The notes beneath the pieces were generated by a model. The model saw nothing but the letters and a program-made list of their open reading frames with translations, was not told the DNA's origin and ran no database searches. Positions 6,216 through 10,227 of a stretch of 10,227 nucleotides of DNA are shown piece by piece. Position 1 is the first letter of the stretch. Each line of letters starts with the position of its first letter. This DNA comes from Corynebacterium accolens (GTDB lineage Bacteria; Actinomycetota; Actinomycetes; Mycobacteriales; Mycobacteriaceae). The DNA lies in contig NZ_CP100376.1 of NCBI RefSeq assembly GCF_030515985.1, positions 735,548 to 745,774 on the forward strand, written 5' to 3'. A program made the position numbers and the translations under genes.

Positions 6216-7393
6216 GCGATCTTGATTTATCGACTCCACTTGCCACATGGGTATATCTCAATCGCGTGGTGGAAGGCCCGTCCGCCTCCTTGCAGGCCTT
6301 GCTGGAACATCATTCGGCCGAAGAGATTGCCCACGGGATTTATCACCGAGCCGATTGGATCGGTCCTCTTTTAGCCCGCACCGCCTCGCGGTTTGATTGG
6401 GTGCGGCAAAAAGAAGACCTCGCCGCCGCAGAGCGCGTGGGGGCGCGATTGATCACTGCCGATAGCCCCGAGTGGCCAGCCGAGGCGTTTTCTTCTGCCT
6501 TTGGCTTCTACCAGAATGGCGCGGATGCGCCGGCCACATTCGATGAGCAAGCGGTGCCGCCACATAGCTTGTGGGTACGCGGCTCAGCGCTTAAACCCGA
6601 GGTAGGGCAGGCCGTTGGAATCGTAGGCACGCGCGCCATTTCGCGCTACGGGTGGCAGGCAACCCAAAGCGTGGTCTCAGGCCTAGTGAATCATCAGTGG
6701 ACTATCGTCTCCGGCGGGGCTTTGGGGGTAGATACCGTGGCGCATGAGACCGCCTTGCACAATGCGGGGCGCACTGTCGCGGTCGCCGCGTGCGGAATCG
6801 ATAAGAATTATCCAGCCCGCAACGGTGGACTCTTTGATCAGATAGCCGATAATGGCTGCATCGTCTCCGAATTCGCTCCAGAGACTGCACCCAAGCGGCA
6901 TCGCTTCCTCATTCGCAACCGCCTTGTTGCTGCGCTAAGCCAAGGAATCGTGGTCATGGAAGCGGCATATCGCTCGGGCGCGCTTAATACCCTCAACTGG
7001 GCAGAAGCCTTGGGGCGCGTTGCCATGGCCGTGCCGGGACCAATTACGACGAGCGGTTCGCTCGGGTGCCACCAGCGCATCCAGGATGGACGAGCCCAGT
7101 TGGTCGCCAGCGCCGACGAAGTCCGCGCCCTGGTGGGCCGCGCCGGGACGGTTGATCCGGAGGCGCAGTATGAAATGAATTTTGCGGCGTCTTTAACGCA
7201 GCGATTATCGCGGAATGAGCTGCGAGTCTTTGATGCGACCCCGCCGCCAGGAAGCCCTCCGGCTACTGCTGAAGATATTGCGCGGGACGCGGGATTCCGC
7301 CTGCCCCTCACCGTCCACTTATTGCTTGCCTTAGAGAAAATGTGTGTGATCGTGCGGGAGGGAAATAACTGGGTTCGCTTAGAGATGGGCTGA
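6212..7393 (+). CDS. dprA: DNA-processing protein DprA
   Basis: Encodes 393 residues. DprA protects incoming single-stranded DNA and loads RecA on it. An N-terminal helical region of about 110 residues precedes the Rossmann-like DNA-binding core: GIVGTR (136-141), SGGALGVDTVAH (167-178), DKNYPARN (197-204), RFLIRNRLVAAL (231-242), EAAYRSGALNTLNWA (250-264) and VPGP (274-277). The C-terminal part (about 335-393) resembles the winged-helix domain found in many DprA proteins. The ATG at 6212 overlaps the comM-type stop codon as ATGA and has GGGAGG (6198-6203) 8 nt upstream, so the start is secure; a longer open frame to 6110 is only a shadow inside the upstream gene. The overlap shows tight co-expression. 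Corynebacteria are not known for efficient natural transformation, so its use may lie in general recombination. Confidence 0.96.
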   Translation: MSDLDLSTPLATWVYLNRVVEGPSASLQALLEHHSAEEIAHGIYHRADWIGPLLARTASRFDWVRQKEDLAAAERVGARLITADSPEWPAEAFSSAFGFYQNGADAPATFDEQAVPPHSLWVRGSALKPEVGQAVGIVGTRAISRYGWQATQSVVSGLVNHQWTIVSGGALGVDTVAHETALHNAGRTVAVAACGIDKNYPARNGGLFDQIADNGCIVSEFAPETAPKRHRFLIRNRLVAALSQGIVVMEAAYRSGALNTLNWAEALGRVAMAVPGPITTSGSLGCHQRIQDGRAQLVASADEVRALVGRAGTVDPEAQYEMNFAASLTQRLSRNELRVFDATPPPGSPPATAEDIARDAGFRLPLTVHLLLALEKMCVIVREGNNWVRLEMG

Positions 7394-7401
7394 AAAGCAA
7401 G

Positions 7402-7407
7402 TAAACT
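7402..7407 (+). promoter_or_regulatory. -10 box of the xerC-type gene, near-leaderless
   Basis: TAAACT fits the corynebacterial TANANT -10 consensus and lies 8 nt before the ATG at 7416, which would leave a leader of only one or two bases. GGGG at 7411-7414 is too close to the ATG to act as a normal ribosome binding site. No good -35 is visible. Confidence 0.5.
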
Positions 7408-7415
7408 CGTGGGGT

Positions 7416-8333
7416 ATGAGTGATAAATGGAAGGCCGCAGTAAGTCGTGGCCCGGTCGGGCAGATGGACGAGGCTATCGAGGACTTCGCGGACTTCCAAC
7501 TCCACGTCAAGGGCCGTGCGGAGGCCACGGTGCGTGGCTACCGCGCGGACTTAAAAAACCTGGCCCAAGACATCGATGCATTTGCGGACTTTAACCTCAA
7601 TAACCTGCGCCAGTGGCTAGGAAACGCGGTCGCAGAAGGAAAGGCGCGCGCAACGCTGGCGCGCAGGACAGCCTCAGTTAAAGCCTTTTCTACCTGGGCG
7701 GAAAGGGAAGGCTACCTAAGCCGCGATGTTGCGGCACGATTGGTAACACCGAAGGTGGGACAGCATCTCCCGACGGTGATGGCCCCGCAACAGGCGGGCG
7801 AACTTGTGGGCAACGCCGTTTCTGTCGATGAAGCGCATTTTCAGCGCGATAGCGCGATTTTGGAGTTGCTCTATGCCACCGGAATGCGCGTGGCGGAATT
7901 GGTCCGCCTCGATATAGAAGACGTGGACTTTAAGCGGTCCACCGCACGTGTTACTGGTAAGGGAAATAAGCAACGGGTCGTGCCCTTTGGTGCCGCCGCA
8001 ACCGATGCCCTGCAGCAGTGGATAGACGGCGGGCGTAAAGAAATGGCGCGGGGAGATACCCAGGCCATCTTTGTAGGCAGCAGGGGAGCGCGCATTGACC
8101 AGCGCCAGGTGCGGCGCATCGTGGACAAAGCCGCCACGGTCACCGGCACAAGTGGCCTAACCCCGCACGGGGTGCGCCACCTTGCGGCTACACATCTCTT
8201 AGAAGGCGGCGCGGACCTGCGCGTGGTCCAAGAGTTACTGGGGCACTCGTCTTTGAGTACCACGCAAATCTATACACATGTCTCCGCAAAGCGGCTAAAG
8301 CAGGTTTATTCCCAGGCCCACCCGCGGGCCTGA
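7416..8333 (+). CDS. xerC: tyrosine recombinase of the XerC/XerD type
   Basis: Encodes 305 residues. Xer recombinases resolve chromosome dimers at dif during division. The N-terminal SAM-like core-binding domain covers about 16-108 and the catalytic domain 118-300. All catalytic residues are visible: Arg158 (ATGMRVAEL), Lys182 (TGKGNKQR), His251 and Arg254 in PHGVRH, His277 in LLGHSS, and nucleophile Tyr286 in TTQIYTHV. The symbol xerC is chosen because the gene sits between dprA and rpsB, the usual actinobacterial place of xerC; the motifs alone do not exclude XerD. The start at 7416 follows a -10 box closely; an ATG at 7464 (residue 17) would give 289 residues and keep the domain complete. 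No dif-like site was noticed nearby, which is normal since dif lies near the terminus. The 22-nt gap to dprA suggests read-through plus its own promoter. Confidence 0.94.
   Translation: MSDKWKAAVSRGPVGQMDEAIEDFADFQLHVKGRAEATVRGYRADLKNLAQDIDAFADFNLNNLRQWLGNAVAEGKARATLARRTASVKAFSTWAEREGYLSRDVAARLVTPKVGQHLPTVMAPQQAGELVGNAVSVDEAHFQRDSAILELLYATGMRVAELVRLDIEDVDFKRSTARVTGKGNKQRVVPFGAAATDALQQWIDGGRKEMARGDTQAIFVGSRGARIDQRQVRRIVDKAATVTGTSGLTPHGVRHLAATHLLEGGADLRVVQELLGHSSLSTTQIYTHVSAKRLKQVYSQAHPRA
8313..8332. terminator. possible bidirectional terminator between convergent genes
   Basis: CAGGCCC (8313-8319) and GGGCCTG (8326-8332) form a perfect 7-bp stem with a 6-nt loop. The right arm includes the first two bases of the xerC-type stop codon. 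On the plus strand ATTCTTAT follows at 8337-8344; on the minus strand GGAATAAACC follows, so neither side has a strong T run. With only 7 nt between the two convergent genes there is no other room for a terminator. Confidence 0.45.
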
Positions 8334-8340
8334 GTGATTC

Positions 8341-8862
8341 TTATAAAGGCTTGAGGCGGATAACCGGCATATCCAGCAGGCTTAAGGGGTCAATGTAGCT
8401 GTCCTTGGCAATCCGGGCGCCCCAATGCAGCCCTGGTGTGCCGTCTACTGGGTGGGCGAGCTTGCCTATAGTTTGGCCCTCGTGCACCGCTTGGCCTTGG
8501 GTGACGCTCGCGTGCACGGGTTGATACGTGGTGCGTATGCCATCTGCATGGTCGATCGAGATGACCGGGGTTCCGGCGACGGTGCCGACAAAAGCGACGG
8601 TGCCGGATTCGGCGGCGACGACGCGGCCGCCAATTCTTAGGGCCATATCGACGCCGCGGTGTCCCGCACTCCACTTATGCTCGGGCTTATCAAAGCCGCG
8701 CAGCACTCGCACCGGGCGCGGTTTACCCGAGGCGGGATCGACGTATGCGGCAGCGGGCGCGGCGCACAGTAGCACTAGCGCACCAGTGAGGATGGTGGCG
8801 AGGGTGGGGATAAGGGGGCATCGGCAAGCGGCGGTATTTCGTGGTCGTGGCAATAAGTGCAT
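8341..8862 (-). CDS. secreted M23/LytM-like protein, probably degenerate
   Basis: Encodes 173 residues. A hydrophobic stretch (17-39) ending in CAAPAAA-YVDP looks like a Sec signal peptide with cleavage near residue 39, so the mature protein should be outside the cell at the wall. The rest is a LytM/M23 fold: GHRGVDMA (67-74), VVAAESGTVAFVG, a second strand set with GQAVHEGQTIGKL, and GLHWGARI (144-151) before IDPLSLL. The three zinc ligands appear as His68, Asp72 and His146. The two catalytic histidines of LytM are missing: the HxH motif reads GLH, and the YxHL position reads YQPV. I recall the same LHWG and YxPV forms in other actinobacterial relatives, such as the protein next to xerC in M. 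tuberculosis. It may bind peptidoglycan or activate an amidase rather than cut. The ATG at 8862 has no clear ribosome binding site. Confidence 0.88.
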   Translation of the reverse strand: MHLLPRPRNTAACRCPLIPTLATILTGALVLLCAAPAAAYVDPASGKPRPVRVLRGFDKPEHKWSAGHRGVDMALRIGGRVVAAESGTVAFVGTVAGTPVISIDHADGIRTTYQPVHASVTQGQAVHEGQTIGKLAHPVDGTPGLHWGARIAKDSYIDPLSLLDMPVIRLKPL

Positions 8863-8916
8863 GTGGCACAGTGTGGTGCGCTGCGGTCAATAATGCCCGG
8901 CGAAAGGTGGACCGGC

Positions 8917-8996
8917 TGTGGATAAACCAGCAGCGGTGGGGCGGAAGAAACTCAAGTGACAACCGAGGTAAAACGCTCAAAGAAACTTGTGGAAAA
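8917..8996 (-). promoter_or_regulatory. DnaA box and a near-match upstream of rpsB
   Basis: TGTGGATAA (8917-8925) is a perfect DnaA box on the minus strand. TGTGGAAAA (8988-8996), same orientation and 71 nt away, differs from TTATCCACA at one base. They lie between the M23-like gene and rpsB, about 200-270 nt before the rpsB promoter and 55-130 nt upstream of the M23-like start codon. Confidence 0.4.
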
Positions 8997-9129
8997 GTGC
9001 TTGTTCGGTTTGGAAAATCCAGCTGGCTGGGATTATTGTCTTTCATAGCAGTGCGTCCGCTGGGAGTTAACCCTCACGGAGGCATTGACTACGCGCGACG
9101 AAGTTGTCGCATCCTGAGTTAAGGGTGTG

Positions 9130-9165
9130 GCGGTCCGACAGCTGACGCGGTCCTTGGAAACAAGG
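9130..9165 (+). repeat. direct repeat and small hairpin upstream of the rpsB promoter
   Basis: GCGGTCC occurs at 9130-9136 and again at 9147-9153, 17 nt apart start to start. The second copy runs into CCTTG-GAAA-CAAGG (9152-9165), a 5-bp inverted repeat closed by a GAAA tetraloop. The unit ends 18 nt before the extended -10 of rpsB, so a regulator binding site is possible. Confidence 0.35.
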
Positions 9166-9183
9166 TGTTGGCAGGGCCTTCGT

Positions 9184-9192
9184 TGCTAGGGT
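9184..9192 (+). promoter_or_regulatory. extended -10 promoter of rpsB
   Basis: TGCTAGGGT carries a TGN extension and TAGGGT at 9187-9192, closely matching the lepB signal at 1591-1599. No good -35 lies 16-18 nt upstream. Transcription would start near 9199, giving an A-rich leader of about 55 nt. Confidence 0.55.
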
Positions 9193-9253
9193 GCGGAATA
9201 AAACACCGCACAATTGGAAAACCGAAAGACAATTAAAAGAAAGCGAGCGAATC

Positions 9254-10087
9254 ATGGCAGTTGTAACCATGCGCGAGCTCCTCGACGCTGGTGTGCACTT
9301 TGGTCACCAGACCCGTCGCTGGAACCCGAAGATGCGTCGTTTCATCTTCACCGACCGTAACGGCATCTACATCATCGACCTGCAGCAGACGCTGACCTAC
9401 ATCGATGAGGCATACGAGTTCGTTAAGGAAACCGTCGCTCACGGTGGCACCATCCTTTTCGTTGGCACCAAGAAGCAGGCGCAGGAAGCAGTTGCTGAAG
9501 AAGCAACCCGCGTCGGCATGCCTTATGTTAACCACCGCTGGTTGGGCGGCATGCTCACCAACTTCCAGACCGTGTCCAAGCGCCTGAAGCGCATGAAGGA
9601 GCTTCAGGCAATGGATGAGCGCGAGGACGGCTACAAGGGCCGTACCAAGAAGGAAGTTCTGATGCTCAACCGCGAGCGCGCCAAGCTTGAGCGCGTTCTG
9701 GGCGGCATCTCCGAGATGGCCAAGACCCCGTCCGCACTGTGGATTGTTGATACCAACAAGGAGCACATCGCGGTTAAGGAAGCCCACAAGCTGAACATCC
9801 CGGTTGTTGCCATCCTGGACACCAACTGCGACCCGGATGACGTTGACTTCCCGATCCCAGGCAACGATGACGCAATCCGTTCCACCAAGCTGCTGTCCGG
9901 CATCGTGGCTTCCGCCGTCGAAGAGGGCAAGAAGGCTCGCGAGGAGCGCCAGCTCGCAGCCGCTAAGGAAGCTGCCGGCGATTCCGCAGAGAAGGAACAG
10001 CGCGATGCTGAGGCTGCTGCAGCCGCATCCGATCCTGCTTCTGCAGAAAAGGCTGAGGAAGCACCCGCAGACAAGCCTGCACAGTAG
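9254..10087 (+). CDS. rpsB: 30S ribosomal protein S2
   Basis: Encodes 277 residues. S2 binds the small subunit late in assembly and helps recruit S1. Family motifs are clear: [22 protein letters not shown] (6-27), [17 protein letters not shown] (30-46), [25 protein letters not shown], and a conserved segment with [20 protein letters not shown]. The last 50 or so residues are an Ala/Glu/Lys-rich tail rich in EKAEE-type repeats, common in actinobacterial S2 and probably disordered. The ATG at 9254 gives the canonical N-terminus MAVVTM; its ribosome binding site is weak (AGAAAG at 9238-9243). Lysine is encoded by AAG throughout the parts read, consistent with high expression. rpsB is nearly always followed by tsf, which should lie just past the window. 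Confidence 0.98.
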   Translation: MAVVTMRELLDAGVHFGHQTRRWNPKMRRFIFTDRNGIYIIDLQQTLTYIDEAYEFVKETVAHGGTILFVGTKKQAQEAVAEEATRVGMPYVNHRWLGGMLTNFQTVSKRLKRMKELQAMDEREDGYKGRTKKEVLMLNRERAKLERVLGGISEMAKTPSALWIVDTNKEHIAVKEAHKLNIPVVAILDTNCDPDDVDFPIPGNDDAIRSTKLLSGIVASAVEEGKKAREERQLAAAKEAAGDSAEKEQRDAEAAAAASDPASAEKAEEAPADKPAQ

Positions 10088-10133
10088 GCCTGCCTCTTGT
10101 GAGGATTCTTTCTTAACTGCACTTAATTGAATA

Positions 10134-10157
10134 CCCCACGCACATTTTGGTGTGGGG
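10134..10157 (+). terminator. hairpin after rpsB, possible attenuator before tsf
   Basis: CCCCACGC (10134-10141) pairs with GTGTGGGG (10150-10157): eight pairs including one G-U, with an 8-nt loop. It lies 47 nt after the rpsB stop. No T run follows on the plus strand, so partial termination or an RNA-processing signal is more likely than full termination. Confidence 0.45.
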
Positions 10158-10164
10158 CAGCTAG

Positions 10165-10175
10165 GGAATAATTCC
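10165..10175. repeat. 11-nt perfect palindrome GGAATAATTCC
   Basis: GGAAT-A-ATTCC lies between the two hairpins after rpsB. Its flanks AG and TGT do not extend it. It overlaps TAGGGA (10162-10167), a poor -10 candidate. It could be an operator or chance. Confidence 0.25.
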
Positions 10176-10202
10176 TGTACAAGGCTGTTTACCTAACCCC
10201 TA

Positions 10203-10227
10203 CCACCGTGTGCTACGGCGGTGGGGG
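10203..10227 (+). terminator. GC-rich hairpin at the window end, incomplete view
   Basis: CCACCG (10203-10208) pairs with CGGTGG (10219-10224) around a 10-nt loop. CCCC (10197-10200), set off by a TA bulge, could pair with the G run that begins at 10225 and continues beyond the window. Whether a T run follows cannot be seen, so a terminator between rpsB and the expected tsf is only a suggestion. Confidence 0.4.

Larger units (their letters stand above)
8863..9253. other. 391-nt divergent intergenic region before rpsB
   Basis: No convincing gene lies here. It holds a perfect DnaA box and a one-mismatch box (8917-8996), a possible weak promoter TTGGAA (9010-9015) with TATTGT (9034-9039) at 18-nt spacing, two GAGTTAA copies (9064-9070 and 9116-9122) 52 nt apart, an inverted repeat GCGAC/GTCGC (9095-9099 and 9106-9110), and a repeat cluster just before the rpsB promoter. 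No clear promoter for the minus-strand M23-like gene was found. Confidence 0.6.

Noticed and set aside
7416..8333. Possibility that the tyrosine recombinase is a phage or transposon integrase
   Set aside because: Size, motif set and placement between dprA and rpsB fit the housekeeping Xer; no attachment site, tRNA or other mobile gene is near.
8841..9122. 93-aa plus-strand open frame in the gap before rpsB
   Set aside because: GTG start without ribosome binding site, begins inside the opposite M23-like gene, no domain-like pattern; the region is better explained as regulatory.
9233..9787. 184-aa minus-strand open frame opposite rpsB
   Set aside because: Shadow of the S2 reading frame; no ribosome binding site or recognisable motif.

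Overview
The window looks like a piece of the core chromosome of a high-GC actinobacterium, most likely a Corynebacterium. This rests on gene order (rplS, lepB, rnhB, DUF2469, yraN, the comM-type gene, dprA, xer, an opposed M23-like gene, rpsB), on the C-(x2)-C insert after the signal peptidase catalytic serine, on the Ala/Glu-rich tail of ribosomal protein S2, and on TANNNT-type -10 boxes close to start codons. The species cannot be told from the sequence alone.

Layout. 3-911: the 3' end of a YhgE/Pip-type membrane protein gene, cut by the window edge. 1086-1430: rplS, with a possibly structured leader and a very strong intrinsic terminator. 1607-3714: two adjacent, overlapping type I signal peptidase genes followed by rnhB, all overlapping and probably one transcript. 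3777-4082: a DUF2469 gene with its own ribosome binding site. 4083-4264: an intergenic stretch with a GC hairpin and an inverted pair of DnaA-box sequences. 4265-7393: yraN, a comM/yifB-type AAA+ ATPase gene and dprA, overlapping by 14 and 4 nt. 7416-8333: a XerC-type tyrosine recombinase gene with its own -10 box. 8341-8862 on the minus strand: a secreted M23/LytM-like protein lacking two catalytic histidines, convergent with the recombinase gene; a hairpin overlaps the recombinase stop codon. 8863-9253: a 391-nt gap with a further DnaA box and the rpsB promoter. 9254-10087: rpsB. 10088-10227: leader or terminator structures, probably before tsf, which lies outside the window.

How the genes fit together. 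The signal peptidases mature exported proteins and rnhB removes RNA from RNA/DNA hybrids. The comM, dprA and xer genes act on DNA recombination (branch migration in transformation, RecA loading on incoming single strands, chromosome dimer resolution), and YraN is a nuclease-fold protein that often travels with them. rplS and rpsB are highly expressed ribosomal genes.

Most of this is conserved housekeeping content and I see no mobile element, CRISPR array or clear foreign island. The points most worth a second look are the strictly intergenic DnaA boxes, the duplicated lepB pair, the M23-like protein without its catalytic histidines, and the structured RNA candidates around rplS and rpsB.
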